Shown piece after piece: positions 41,421-53,760 of a stretch of 64,000 bases of DNA; position 1 is the first letter of the stretch; each line of letters opens with the position of its first letter. The notes below the pieces were generated by a model that saw only the letters and a program-made list of their open reading frames with translations, ran no database searches and was not told the DNA's origin. Source of the stretch: Lachnospiraceae bacterium (GTDB lineage: Bacteria > Bacillota > Clostridia > Lachnospirales > Lachnospiraceae); assembly GCA_015057025.1 (NCBI GenBank), contig SVFD01000001.1, forward strand, positions 62,001 to 126,000. Reading direction: 5' to 3'. Position numbers and translations under genes: made by a program.

Positions 41421-42155
41421 ATGGGACAGGGAATCCTGTTATCCGGCGGAGACAACATTGACTTTATGATACATGGTGTCTTCTCTTACAATCTCTTTGG
41501 ACAAGAGGTGTGGATAACAACATCGCACATATGTCTTTTGATCGTAGTGCTTGTATTGCTTCTCTTTTTCATCATCGGCGGTTCGGTATTCCGTAAAGCA
41601 GAAACGGTTCCGAAAGGTTTCCAGAATTTTGCGGAAATGATTGTGGAACTTTTGGACGGTATCGTAATCGGCGGTATGGGTGAAAAGGGCAAAGGATTTC
41701 GAAATTACATCGGCGTACTATTTATTTTTATCCTGGTGAGCAATATTTCCGGTTTATTGGGATTGAGGCCGCCGACAGCGGATTATGGTGTAACTTTACC
41801 GCTAGGTATTCTGACTTTTACATTAATTCATGTGAACAAGTTCCGATTTAATTCAATCGGTTCTATCTGGAAAGATATGTGTTCACCGTTACCGCCCTGG
41901 TTGCCGATTTGGTTTCCGATTAACTTAATCAGTGAGGTGGCAGTTCCGGTTTCTTTATCTTTGCGTTTGTTCGCGAATGTATTATCAGGTACCGTAATGA
42001 TGGCATTGGTGTACGGCCTGTTGCAGATGTTTGCACTTGTTTGGCCTGCAGCACTTCATGTCTACTTTGATTTATTTTCAGGAGCAATTCAAACATACGT
42101 ATTCTGTATGTTAACCATGACATATATTTCAAATGCCATGGGTGGAGAAGATTAA
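41421..42155 (+). CDS. atpB: F-type ATP synthase subunit a
   Basis: A 244-residue membrane stator subunit forming the ion half-channels. The essential Arg is in PVSLSLRLFANVLSG, and the last helix (SGAIQTYVFCMLTMTYISNAM) is typical. Five to six helices. AAGGAGG precedes the ATG. Together with the c ring it forms the ion-translocating interface, here predicted to carry Na+. Confidence 0.95.
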   Translation: MGQGILLSGGDNIDFMIHGVFSYNLFGQEVWITTSHICLLIVVLVLLLFFIIGGSVFRKAETVPKGFQNFAEMIVELLDGIVIGGMGEKGKGFRNYIGVLFIFILVSNISGLLGLRPPTADYGVTLPLGILTFTLIHVNKFRFNSIGSIWKDMCSPLPPWLPIWFPINLISEVAVPVSLSLRLFANVLSGTVMMALVYGLLQMFALVWPAALHVYFDLFSGAIQTYVFCMLTMTYISNAMGGED

Positions 42156-42168
42156 AATTATTTTCTAG

Positions 42169-42435
<267 letters not shown>

Positions 42436-42456
42436 TTAGGATACAAAGGTGCAGAT

Positions 42457-42474
42457 GCGCTTTTTAAAAAGCGC
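42457..42474 (+). other. Perfect 18-base palindrome between atpE and atpF
   Basis: GCGCTTTTTAAAAAGCGC. In RNA this gives a small hairpin just after the c-subunit gene; it may protect the atpE message or reduce read-through, consistent with the need for 10 or more c subunits per complex. No T tract follows. Confidence 0.6.
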
Positions 42475-42503
42475 GTAGCGAAATAGAAGAGGGAGGCAGC
42501 AGT

Positions 42504-43067
42504 TTGAACACAATACAGAGTATGAACTTGCTTTTAACGGGTGAAGAAGGAATGTCGAGATTGTTTGATTTGGACATCCAGTTGCTTCACGACTCGTTTC
42601 TTACGCTTGTTGCTGTATTCGTACTGTTCCTTGCAGGCTCATTCTTTTTCTTTAATCCGGCACGCAAGTTTCTGGAGAAGAGAAAACAGGGCATTGCTGA
42701 TGATATTCAGTCTGCAAAGAGCGAACGCGAAGAAGCAGAACGCTTGAAAAAAGAATACGAAGAGAAGTTAAGCGGCGTGGATTCACAGGTGGAACAAATT
42801 CTGTCAGATGCCCGTAAGAAAGCACTTTCAAATGAAAATAAAATTATTATCGAAGCAAAAGAAGAAGCAGACCGCATTATTGATCGTGCAAACCAGGAAG
42901 CAAAACTTGAGAAGCAACGTGTTGCTCATGAAGTGAAAAACGAAATGGTTTCTGTTGCAACTGCAATGGCAGGTAAGATTGTGGCTACTTCCATCGATGA
43001 AGCAACTCAGGAACGTCTTTTAGACGAAACATTGAAAGAAATGGGTGAGAATACATGGCTAAGCTAG
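42504..43067 (+). CDS. atpF: F-type ATP synthase subunit b
   Basis: A 187-residue peripheral stalk subunit: one membrane helix (about 32-52, LTLVAVFVLFLAGSFFFF) and a long charged dimerising coiled coil. TTG start at 42504 with GGGAGG 7 bases upstream; later ATG codons (MNLLLTGEEGM) are alternatives. It overlaps atpH by 13 bases. Confidence 0.93.
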   Translation: MNTIQSMNLLLTGEEGMSRLFDLDIQLLHDSFLTLVAVFVLFLAGSFFFFNPARKFLEKRKQGIADDIQSAKSEREEAERLKKEYEEKLSGVDSQVEQILSDARKKALSNENKIIIEAKEEADRIIDRANQEAKLEKQRVAHEVKNEMVSVATAMAGKIVATSIDEATQERLLDETLKEMGENTWLS

Positions 43068-43606
43068 TTTCCGGCACATACGGAGAGGCGTTATTCGAAC
43101 TTGCCAGTGAGAAGAATACGGTTTCCGCAATGTTAGAAGAAGTTTCCGGGCTGCAGATGGTTTTAAAAGAGAATAAGGAACTTTCGGTTTTAATGAATAA
43201 TCCGAAGGTATCCAAGGATGAGCGTGAAGGAATTATAAAAGAAGTCTTTCAAGGAAGATTAAGTGATGACTTATTATACTTTTTAATTCTTTTAGTTCAG
43301 AAGGGCAGATACGCTCATGTAGAAGAAATTCTTGCTTACTTTACAGACCGGGTAAAAGAAGCGGAAGGAATCGGTACTGCATATATAACAACGGCGGTGG
43401 AACTGACTCCTGCAAAAAAAGATGAGATTCACAAGAAATTGCTTGCGACAACATCTTACCGCGAAATTGAAGTGATTTATCAGGTTGACCCTGAAATTAT
43501 CGGTGGCATGACCGTACGAATTAATGACAGGGTTGTTGACAGCAGCATAAAGACCAAACTGGAAAAAATGGAGCGTTCGCTTCTTGCAGTCCAGTTGGCA
43601 GAATAA
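43055..43606 (+). CDS. atpH: F-type ATP synthase subunit delta
   Basis: A 183-residue stalk subunit linking F1 to subunit b. Typical opening LVSGTYGEALFELA, middle NNPKVSKDEREGIIKEVF and C-terminal YQVDPEIIGGMTVRINDRVVDSSIKTKLEKM. The start lies inside atpF, so the two are translationally coupled. Confidence 0.93.
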   Translation: MAKLVSGTYGEALFELASEKNTVSAMLEEVSGLQMVLKENKELSVLMNNPKVSKDEREGIIKEVFQGRLSDDLLYFLILLVQKGRYAHVEEILAYFTDRVKEAEGIGTAYITTAVELTPAKKDEIHKKLLATTSYREIEVIYQVDPEIIGGMTVRINDRVVDSSIKTKLEKMERSLLAVQLAE

Positions 43607-43630
43607 TTAGAAGAAAGGTGCGGCAGATTC

Positions 43631-45148
43631 ATGAATTTAAGACCGGAAGAAATTAGTTCCGTTATTAAGGATCAAATTAAGAGATTCTCAGACCGTCTTG
43701 AAGTGGCTGACGTCGGTACTGTTATTCAGGTGGCTGACGGTATTGCCCGTGTACATGGTTTGGAAAGTGCCATGCAGGGTGAATTATTGGAATTCCCCGG
43801 CGAAGTTTACGGTATGGTAATGAATCTTGAAGAAGATAATGTTGGTGCGGTACTTCTTGGTAATCAGAAGAGTATCAGCGAAGGCGATATTGTTAAGAGA
43901 ACAGGCCGAGTTGTAGAGGTTCCCGTTGGTGACGCAATGCTGGGGCGTGTTGTAAATGCATTGGGACAGCCTATTGATGGAAAGGGACCTATTGCAACTA
44001 CCAAATATCGTCAGATTGAAAGAGTGGCATCCGGTGTTATCACAAGAAAATCAGTTGATACACCCTTGCAGACAGGTATCAAGGCGATTGATGCCATGGT
44101 TCCTATCGGACGCGGACAGCGTGAGTTAATCATCGGTGACCGTCAGACCGGTAAAACCGCTATTGCAATTGATACCATTATTAACCAGAAATCAGAGAAT
44201 GTTAAATGTATTTACGTTGCTATCGGACAGAAGGCATCTACTGTTGCTTCCATTGTTAAAACCTTGGAAGAATATGGTGCTATGTCGTATACAACCATTG
44301 TTGCATCTACTGCAAGTGAACTTGCTCCCTTACAGTATATTGCGCCTTACGCAGGATGTGCAATTGGTGAAGAGTGGATGGAAAACGGAGAAGACGTGCT
44401 TGTTATTTATGATGACTTAAGTAAGCACGCTACTGCATATCGTACACTGTCCTTGCTCTTAAGACGTCCCCCCGGACGTGAAGCATACCCCGGTGACGTA
44501 TTCTACTTACATTCAAGACTTCTTGAACGTGCAGCACGTATGAGTGAAGAATACGGCGGAGGTTCTTTAACAGCATTGCCTATTATCGAAACTCAGGCCG
44601 GTGATGTTTCCGCATATATTCCGACTAATGTAATTTCCATTACAGACGGTCAGATTTATTTGGAAACAGAAATGTTCAATTCCGGATTCAGACCTGCGGT
44701 TAATGCGGGACTTTCCGTATCACGAGTTGGTGGCGCGGCACAGATTAAGGCTATGAAGAAGATTGCGGCTCCTATCCGTGTGGAACTTGCTCAGTACAGA
44801 GAACTTGCTTCTTTCGCACAGTTCGGTTCTGAATTGGATGCGGATACTAAGGAAAAGCTTGCGCAGGGTGAAAGAATTAAGGAAATCCTTAAGCAGCCTC
44901 AGTACAAGCCTATGCCGGTAGAATATCAGGTTATCATTATTTTTGTAGCAACCAAGAAATGTCTCTTGGATGTACCTGTTGATGATATTACCAGATTTGA
45001 ATCAGAGTTCTTTGAATTCCTGGATACCAAGTATCCTGAAATTCCCGAGTCAATTAAGACAAATAAGGTAATTTCAGAAGAAGTGGAAGAAAAACTTCTT
45101 GCAGCAGTAGAGGATTTCAAGAAAGATTTTGTAAAAGGTATTTCATAA
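43631..45148 (+). CDS. atpA: F-type ATP synthase subunit alpha
   Basis: A 505-residue F1 subunit with regulatory nucleotide site. Walker A is [11 protein letters not shown], and the signature [22 protein letters not shown] is intact. Length and order are standard. AAAGGTG is the ribosome site upstream. Confidence 0.97.
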   Translation: MNLRPEEISSVIKDQIKRFSDRLEVADVGTVIQVADGIARVHGLESAMQGELLEFPGEVYGMVMNLEEDNVGAVLLGNQKSISEGDIVKRTGRVVEVPVGDAMLGRVVNALGQPIDGKGPIATTKYRQIERVASGVITRKSVDTPLQTGIKAIDAMVPIGRGQRELIIGDRQTGKTAIAIDTIINQKSENVKCIYVAIGQKASTVASIVKTLEEYGAMSYTTIVASTASELAPLQYIAPYAGCAIGEEWMENGEDVLVIYDDLSKHATAYRTLSLLLRRPPGREAYPGDVFYLHSRLLERAARMSEEYGGGSLTALPIIETQAGDVSAYIPTNVISITDGQIYLETEMFNSGFRPAVNAGLSVSRVGGAAQIKAMKKIAAPIRVELAQYRELASFAQFGSELDADTKEKLAQGERIKEILKQPQYKPMPVEYQVIIIFVATKKCLLDVPVDDITRFESEFFEFLDTKYPEIPESIKTNKVISEEVEEKLLAAVEDFKKDFVKGIS

Positions 45149-45186
45149 AACCGATACAAAGTCAGAAAGTAAAGGATGATTAAAAT

Positions 45187-47462
<2,276 letters not shown>

Positions 47463-47483
47463 TTTTATAGAACGGAGAGAAGC

Positions 47484-47888
47484 ATGGACGATAGCAAGCT
47501 TTTTGAACTTAGAATCATAACACCGGAACGTGTTTTTTATGAGGGTCAGGTGTCCATGGTCGAGTTTAATACAACAGAAGGTGAGATGGGTATATTTAAA
47601 GGACATATTCCCACCACAGTTATCATTGATCCGGGCATATTAACTATTACAGAGCCGGAACAACTGAAAAATGCGGCACTTCTTTCCGGATTTGCACAAA
47701 TTCTTCCTGATGAAGTTACCATTCTTGCTGAAATTGTAGAGTGGCCTTTTGAAATTGATGAAGAACGTGCAGAACGTGCGAAAGAACGTGCAGAAGAACG
47801 TCTTGCCCAGAAGGGAGACAATTTAGATGTAACCAGAGCAAGTATCGCATTGAAGAAGGCGATTTGCCGATTGGAAGCATTGAAATAA
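47484..47888 (+). CDS. atpC: F-type ATP synthase subunit epsilon
   Basis: A 134-residue regulatory rotor subunit: N-terminal beta sandwich (FELRIITPERVFYEGQVSMVEFNTTEGEMGIFKGH) and a C-terminal helical hairpin rich in Glu/Arg/Ala (RAERAKERAEERLAQ). Ends the operon at a strong terminator. Confidence 0.95.
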   Translation: MDDSKLFELRIITPERVFYEGQVSMVEFNTTEGEMGIFKGHIPTTVIIDPGILTITEPEQLKNAALLSGFAQILPDEVTILAEIVEWPFEIDEERAERAKERAEERLAQKGDNLDVTRASIALKKAICRLEALK

Positions 47889-47895
47889 AAGTGAG

Positions 47896-47924
47896 GGGTG
47901 TAGTTTCGCGCTACACCCTTTTTA
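47896..47924 (+). terminator. Terminator of the ATP synthase operon
   Basis: GGGTGTAG (47896-47903) pairs with CTACACCC (47911-47918) around TTTCGCG, followed by T5. Confidence 0.9.
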
Positions 47925-48067
47925 TAAGGAGTGTGACGAAAGGGTGTCCGTGAATCATATTTAAACTTACTTACTACCTGAAAATATGAAAAAGGTGAGT
48001 AGTACGAAACTACAATAATTAAAAATATAAAGTAGTAAGATTTTATATTTGTAATAAAGGTATTTTT

Positions 48068-49351
48068 ATGGAAAATATTACACAGTGGGATAAGTTAAAA
48101 GGGAAGCTTAATCAATATATTAATGTTAATTTAAAAGAAATTATTATCAGCAATGCCAGAAATAAAGATAATATCACTAAGGTAAAGGTGCGGCCTGTTT
48201 TGTTAAAACAGGATGTATTGTATCAGGTGAGTTCTTTTAGGGGGAAGCAGGTATTCCATGAGAATGTGGAGTCGGAAGTATTGCGTGAAAATTGTATAAA
48301 GTGGCTTCAAAATGATTTTGGTCAGATGGAAGTACATAATGAACAGGGAACATTGATTTGCCTTTCCAATAAAAAGGGTACAATAACTATAAAAGAAAAG
48401 AAATCTATACCGGTGCAGAGTAGTGCGGAACCTTTAAGGAATGGATGTTTAGAAAACGATTGTAAACAAAAGCAAGGTAAAGAGGGAGTGCAAAACAGCG
48501 AAGAAACAGGAATTACCCAAGAGCGTATGCAACAGCTTTCTCACAATCGTAAAAAGCAATATATTTTAGAAGAAAATGTCCCGGTGGGATTTTTGATAGA
48601 TTTGGGTGTACAGACTCCTCAGGGGAAAATTATTCGCACGGCTTACGATAAATTCCGCCAAATTAATCGTTTTCTGGAATTTGTAGAGGATGTTTTGCCT
48701 GCCTTGGAGGACAAGGAAGTAATTCGTATTCTTGATTTTGGATGCGGTAAATCTTATCTTACTTTTGCAATTTATCATTATCTGCATGAATTAAAAAAGA
48801 AAGAAGTGCAGATTATAGGTTTGGATTTGAAAGAGGATGTAATTGCACATTGCAATGCATTAAAGGATAAATATGGCTATACAAATCTTCAGTTTTTAAC
48901 AGGGGATATTAAGGACTATACCGGTCAGGACGAGGTGGATATGGTGGTGACGTTGCATGCTTGTGATGTGGCTACAGATTATGCCTTGTACAAGGCGTTA
49001 AAGTGGAATGCTAAAGTAATCTTATCAGTGCCCTGTTGTCATCATGAAGTAAATCGTCAAATCAAAAATGAGGCATTGCAACCAATGTTTAAATATGGTA
49101 TTGTCAAGGACAGAATGGCAGCGTTGGTGACAGATTCTTTACGTGCGTTAATTCTTGAAAAAGAAGGGTACGAAACGCAACTGTTGGAATTTATTGATAT
49201 GACGCATACACCGAAAAATATTTTGATTCGAGCTGTGAAAAGTAACAAAATGATTTCGGCATCAAAGAAGTTAAAGCTCGCAAATCAAGAACAGGAGTTT
49301 ACAGAGTTTTTAGGAATTCACACAACCTTACAGAAGTTATTGGAAGAATAA
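48068..49351 (+). CDS. Class I SAM-dependent methyltransferase of unknown target
   Basis: A 427-residue protein. Residues about 1-170 form an N-terminal domain without recognised family, ending in RKKQYILEENVPVGFLIDLGVQTPQGKI. Residues about 215-400 are a Rossmann methyltransferase: motif I IRILDFGCGKSYLTFAIY, motif II IIGLDLKEDVI, GDIKDYTGQDEVDMVVTLHACDVATDYAL and SVPCCHHEVNRQI. The Cys-Cys-His-His stretch recalls the TRM13/METTL25-like subgroup, so an RNA or amino-acid target is possible. AAAGG lies 8 bases before the ATG. Confidence 0.82.
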   Translation: MENITQWDKLKGKLNQYINVNLKEIIISNARNKDNITKVKVRPVLLKQDVLYQVSSFRGKQVFHENVESEVLRENCIKWLQNDFGQMEVHNEQGTLICLSNKKGTITIKEKKSIPVQSSAEPLRNGCLENDCKQKQGKEGVQNSEETGITQERMQQLSHNRKKQYILEENVPVGFLIDLGVQTPQGKIIRTAYDKFRQINRFLEFVEDVLPALEDKEVIRILDFGCGKSYLTFAIYHYLHELKKKEVQIIGLDLKEDVIAHCNALKDKYGYTNLQFLTGDIKDYTGQDEVDMVVTLHACDVATDYALYKALKWNAKVILSVPCCHHEVNRQIKNEALQPMFKYGIVKDRMAALVTDSLRALILEKEGYETQLLEFIDMTHTPKNILIRAVKSNKMISASKKLKLANQEQEFTEFLGIHTTLQKLLEE

Positions 49352-49372
49352 TAAAGAAAGGAGAAAAGCTGT

Positions 49373-51913
49373 ATGAAAATAAAGAAAACCATAAAAATAG
49401 CCGTGGTTACAATGGCTTTTTTCCTTGCTCTATTTTTGTTCAGCGTTTTATTGAATCAGGATAATGTAAGCATGACTATGGAAATGGCAGAGGCAACGTA
49501 TCCGACGGTCAGTATTCGAAACCAATTACACATTATCAATCGTATGCAAGGCTATGCATCGCCAATGGATCCTTCATATATGCGAGAAAGTATTACACCA
49601 TTGGAAGAAGGAAGATCCGTATCGCTTTATGTGGACAAGTACAATAGTCAGGTTGAGGGACTGGCTTATGAAATAAGAAGTATTGATGGTGAGCGCCTGA
49701 TTGAAAGTACGGAACTGGTTGATTACGTTGAAACCAGAGATTATATTACCACAACCTTTTCTATTAAAGATTTGATAGAAGAAAATCAGGAATATACGAT
49801 GGTAATTCTTCTTACTTTGGATAGCGGAGAAATTATAAGATATTATACGCGTATTATACAGGCATATGATTTTAAAGCGAAGGAAAAACTAAATTTTGTT
49901 TATGATTTTTCTGAAAAAACATTTGCGGAAGCACCTTCCAATGAAGATATTATTACGTATTTGGAAAGTGATTCAACAGGAGATAATACTAATTATCAGC
50001 ACGTAAATATTCATAGTTCTTTTGACCAAATTACGTGGGGTGACTTGGAGGTTGTGCAGGAGAGTGAACCTATCGCGGTTATTGAAGAAATAGCGAGCAC
50101 TACAGCTACAATCCGTTTGGAATATATGGTCAGTCTGGAAGAAGGACGGGATACACATTATTATAATGTAACGGAGCGTTTTCGCATACGTTCAGGAACG
50201 GAGAGAATGTATCTTTTAGAATATGACCGTTATATGAATCAGATGTTTTTCGAAGAGGATCACGCCTTTTACGGAAATAAAATTGTCTTAGGCATTGCGG
50301 ATTCCGATATTTCTTTAATTGAAAGTGATGACGGCAATATCTTTGCATTTATTAAAGAAGGTAACTTGTACGTATGTAATATTACAGATAATAAATTTGC
50401 TCGTGTATTCAGCTTTTATGATAAGGATAACTTCGATTGGCGTACGCGTAATCAGGAACATGATATTAAGGTGTTAAATATTGATGAAACCGGTAATGTA
50501 GTTTTTATGGTGTACGGATATATGAATCGAGGAGTGCATGAAGGTGAAGTCGGAGTTTTAGTTTATGCATATGATGGTGTATTAAATACGGTAGAAGAAT
50601 TGCTATTTATTCCTTATGATAAAACGTATGAAATGTTGGAAGTTAATGTTGACAAGCTGGCGTATTTGAATCAAAAAGGAAATTTTTATGTATATTTGGA
50701 CGGTACTATTTTTTGTATAAATTTAGAGACCGGTGAATATGAAGAATTGGTTTCCGGAGTAACGGAGCATACCTTTAAAGTTTCTGAGAATAATTCTATG
50801 ATTGTTTGGCAGGAAGGTAATAATGCCTACAAATCAAAAGAAATGTTTATGATGAGCTTAGAAAAAGAAAGCCGTGCCAGGATAAGTGCTGAAGAAAATG
50901 AGTGCGTCATGCCCCTGGGATTTATGGGTGATGATTTGGTATACGGTATTGCAACCATGGAAGATATTTATACTGATAGTATGGGTAATACCACCTTTCC
51001 CATGTATGTTGTTCATATTCGAAATCAGATGGGAGGTATTTTAAAAACTTACTCAGAAGAAGGTCGTTATGTAACAGGTTGTGAAATCCAAGATAATATG
51101 ATTACGCTTATACAGGTAAAAAGAGATAATGATGGTATTGGTTTTGAAGATACTGCTTCCGGTACGATTTTAAATAATGAAGTGGAAGCAGAGGGTAAAA
51201 ACAGTATTGAAATAGTAGCCACTGAGAGTTATAAAAAAATCGTACAGATTGTATTGCGTTCGGAATTAGACGATGATGCAATTAAATTTATGGCTCCGCA
51301 GGAAGTATTATATGAAGGCGACAGAAGGGTTAACATTGATATTGCACCTCAGGAAAATGTTTATTATGTATATGCCTATGGAAGAATAGTGGGAGTTTAT
51401 CCGAATCCGGGGGCTGCAATTCGAGACGCGTATGCAAATTCGGGAAGTGTTATAAATGCCGATGGTGATTATGTATGGATAAAAGGTAATTTGTCAACAC
51501 GTAACCAGATTATGAAAATTACCGGAACTAAGATGGACGAAGAGACATCTTCTCTGGCTGTCTGCCTAGAGACTATTTTATCCTATGAAGGTTATTCCAG
51601 AGATGTGCAAAGTCTGCTTGATAAGGGATATAATGCAGTAGAAATCATGGAAGATGCAATGCCGGAGGCTGAGATTCTTGAATTGCAGGGTTGTAGCTTA
51701 GATTCTGTGCTTTACTATGTAAATCAGGATATTCCTGTGCTTTTTATCGGAGATGACGGTGAAGCGGTATTGCTTGTCGGATTCAATGAATTGAATACGG
51801 TCTGGATGAATCCGGAGAACGGAAGAGTCTATAAGGTAGGTATGAACGATTCTAAGGAATTCTTTGAAGAAAACGGAAACAATTTTATTGCCTATTTACG
51901 CGCTGAGGAGTAA
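49373..51913 (+). CDS. Large signal-anchored protein with degenerate C39-like C-terminus
   Basis: An 846-residue extracytoplasmic protein. Residues 8-27 are a signal anchor. The N-terminal 200 residues (VSLYVDKYNSQVEGLAYEIRSIDG, then a beta sandwich) precede a repeated beta-strand region typical of a propeller (about 290-640). The C-terminal 170 residues resemble papain-like C39 peptidases (TSSLAVCLETILSYEGY at the position of the catalytic Cys helix; VLFIGDDGEAVLLVGFNELNTVWMNPENG) but the expected His is not where the family has it. AAAGGAG 8 bases upstream, 21 bases after the methyltransferase gene. Function unknown; perhaps envelope sensing or assembly. Confidence 0.7.
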   Translation: MKIKKTIKIAVVTMAFFLALFLFSVLLNQDNVSMTMEMAEATYPTVSIRNQLHIINRMQGYASPMDPSYMRESITPLEEGRSVSLYVDKYNSQVEGLAYEIRSIDGERLIESTELVDYVETRDYITTTFSIKDLIEENQEYTMVILLTLDSGEIIRYYTRIIQAYDFKAKEKLNFVYDFSEKTFAEAPSNEDIITYLESDSTGDNTNYQHVNIHSSFDQITWGDLEVVQESEPIAVIEEIASTTATIRLEYMVSLEEGRDTHYYNVTERFRIRSGTERMYLLEYDRYMNQMFFEEDHAFYGNKIVLGIADSDISLIESDDGNIFAFIKEGNLYVCNITDNKFARVFSFYDKDNFDWRTRNQEHDIKVLNIDETGNVVFMVYGYMNRGVHEGEVGVLVYAYDGVLNTVEELLFIPYDKTYEMLEVNVDKLAYLNQKGNFYVYLDGTIFCINLETGEYEELVSGVTEHTFKVSENNSMIVWQEGNNAYKSKEMFMMSLEKESRARISAEENECVMPLGFMGDDLVYGIATMEDIYTDSMGNTTFPMYVVHIRNQMGGILKTYSEEGRYVTGCEIQDNMITLIQVKRDNDGIGFEDTASGTILNNEVEAEGKNSIEIVATESYKKIVQIVLRSELDDDAIKFMAPQEVLYEGDRRVNIDIAPQENVYYVYAYGRIVGVYPNPGAAIRDAYANSGSVINADGDYVWIKGNLSTRNQIMKITGTKMDEETSSLAVCLETILSYEGYSRDVQSLLDKGYNAVEIMEDAMPEAEILELQGCSLDSVLYYVNQDIPVLFIGDDGEAVLLVGFNELNTVWMNPENGRVYKVGMNDSKEFFEENGNNFIAYLRAEE

Positions 51914-51957
51914 GATTCATCCACATTAACTTAAAAGAAAAATAAGAATAAACAAAT

Positions 51958-51988
51958 AAACTCCCGTCAAAGTTGGCGGGAGTTTTAT
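51958..51988. terminator. Bidirectional terminator
   Basis: ACTCCCGTC pairs with GGCGGGAGT (one G-T) around AAAGTT, with A- and T-rich flanks. It separates the anchored protein gene from the convergent pncB. Confidence 0.85.
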
Positions 51989-52004
51989 AGTTGTTTGCAA
52001 TAAA

Positions 52005-53456
52005 TTAATCCTTGCTCATTTGGTCTAACAGAGCAATCTTAATATCATATAATTTACTTGACAAGTCTACATATACTTCATGAGGATTTGCAAAACGTCT
52101 GGTTTCATCCCACATGGTATTCTGGTCTTTTAAGCAGTAGTCTCTGATTTCCATAACGGAAGGAGAAGTGTAAACACATTCGCCTTTTAAGAAGATGGGT
52201 ATCAGTAATTCTTTAATTGTAAAGGTGCCGGGCTTCATCTTGGTCTTTTTCCAAGGCTCGTTAGGGTCAAATAAAAGTATAAAGTCATCTTCGGTATATT
52301 TTTCATCTGCAAGGCAAATTAAATCAGCTTTGATTTTGCCGGTTTCTTTTTCGTAAATACGATATACGGTTTTGTTGCCGGGGTTTGTAACCTTGGCAGA
52401 GTTTTCGGATAATTTAATTTTCGGAATATATTTACCGTTCTCATCGCGGATTGCCGCAAGTTTATATACACCGCCGAAGGCAGGATTGTCTGCAGAGGTA
52501 ATTAAATTAGTACCCACCCCCCAAGAGGTGATTTTGGCACCCTGTAATTTCAGACTTTCAATTAAATATTCATCCAAATCACTGGATGCGGAAATGACAG
52601 CATCAGGGAAGCCGGCAGCATCTAACATTTTACGGGCTTTCTTAGACATGTAAGCTAAGTCACCGCTATCTAAACGGATACCGTAGTAACCTAAGTTAAT
52701 ACCTGCTTCACGCATTTCGGTAAATACGCGAATAGCGTTTGGAACACCGGATTTTAAGGTGTCGTAAGTGTCTACCAAAAGAATACAGGCGTTAGGATAA
52801 AGGTTGGCATAAGTCTTAAAAGCAGTGTATTCGTCTTCAAAACTCATAATCCAGCTGTGGGCATGGGTTCCTTTTACGGGGACATCGAATAATTGACCGC
52901 AAAGTACATTGGAGGTTCCGATACAACCACCAATCATGGCAGCTCTTGCACCATAAGTACCTGCATCAGGCCCTTGCGCACGTCTTAAACCAAACTCCAT
53001 AATACCGTCGCCCTGTGCGGCATATGCCACGCGGGAAGCTTTGGTGGCAATTAAACTTTGATGATTAATGATGTTAAGGATTGCAGTTTCTACAAGCTGG
53101 GCTTCCATAATGGGAGCAATTACTTTAAGAAGCGGTTCCCTGGGGAATACAACAGTTCCCTCAGGAATTGCATAGATATCACCGCTAAAACGGAAGGTAC
53201 TTAAATAATCTAAGAAATCCTGTTCAAAGATACCTAAACCTGCAAGGTAATCAACATCTTCTTTTTCAAATTTTAATTCTTTAATATACTGAATGACCTG
53301 TTCCAAACCGGCTGCAATGGCGTAACCGCCGCCGGAAGGATTGGTACGGTAAAACATATCAAATACAACGGTTTTATCATTTTTACTCTTAAAGTAACCC
53401 TGCATCATGGTGAGCTCATAAAGGTCAGTCATGAGGGTTAAGTTTTGTCTGTCCAT
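52005..53456 (-). CDS. pncB: Nicotinate phosphoribosyltransferase
   Basis: A 483-residue enzyme converting nicotinate and PRPP to nicotinate mononucleotide in NAD salvage. Opening NLTLMTDLYELTMMQGYF and the core FGLRRAQGPDAGTYGARAA, GTHAHSWIMSF (catalytic His) and LDSGDLAYMSKKARKMLD are all typical. The ATG at 53456 has GGAGG 6 bases upstream; a longer in-frame start exists but lacks a site. Confidence 0.95.
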   Translation of the reverse strand: MDRQNLTLMTDLYELTMMQGYFKSKNDKTVVFDMFYRTNPSGGGYAIAAGLEQVIQYIKELKFEKEDVDYLAGLGIFEQDFLDYLSTFRFSGDIYAIPEGTVVFPREPLLKVIAPIMEAQLVETAILNIINHQSLIATKASRVAYAAQGDGIMEFGLRRAQGPDAGTYGARAAMIGGCIGTSNVLCGQLFDVPVKGTHAHSWIMSFEDEYTAFKTYANLYPNACILLVDTYDTLKSGVPNAIRVFTEMREAGINLGYYGIRLDSGDLAYMSKKARKMLDAAGFPDAVISASSDLDEYLIESLKLQGAKITSWGVGTNLITSADNPAFGGVYKLAAIRDENGKYIPKIKLSENSAKVTNPGNKTVYRIYEKETGKIKADLICLADEKYTEDDFILLFDPNEPWKKTKMKPGTFTIKELLIPIFLKGECVYTSPSVMEIRDYCLKDQNTMWDETRRFANPHEVYVDLSSKLYDIKIALLDQMSKD

Positions 53457-53523
53457 AAGTTCCTCCCCAATAGGAAATATAGTTTGAGTATTACCAAATT
53501 TGGCGTAAAAACTCATTAAGGAT

Positions 53524-53552
53524 ATGATACTCTTTTTTTATGGGAAAAGCAA
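53524..53552 (-). promoter_or_regulatory. Candidate promoter of pncB
   Basis: On the minus strand TTGCTT (complement of 53547-53552), 17-base spacer, TATCAT (complement of 53524-53529), giving a leader of about 60 bases before the chosen ATG. Confidence 0.6.
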
Positions 53553-53619
53553 GGCAGAAAGGGGATGAGTGAGAAGCTGCAACCGATGTAAAGAATGGTG
53601 TGTATACTGCAACATTACC

Positions 53620-53648
53620 TTGAATTTACACTCATAAAAGGATATAAT
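53620..53648 (+). promoter_or_regulatory. Promoter of the ddl-murF operon
   Basis: TTGAAT (53620-53625), 17-base spacer, TATAAT (53643-53648). A second TATAAT at 53661-53666 may give an alternative start. Both lie within 120 bases of the ddl ATG. Confidence 0.8.
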
Positions 53649-53760
53649 TAAAAAGTATGTTATAATGTGTGAAGAATGCCTTTGTATCTGCACAAAGACA
53701 AACGGAAGAAGAATATTTTATAATAATGGATATGTGCTTTGGCACAGAACGGAGGATGCT

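Noticed and set aside
53665..53760. Longer N-terminus for ddl from an upstream in-frame start
   Set aside because: It begins at the promoter's second TATAAT and has no ribosome site, whereas GGAGG precedes the ATG at 53761 and homologues start there.
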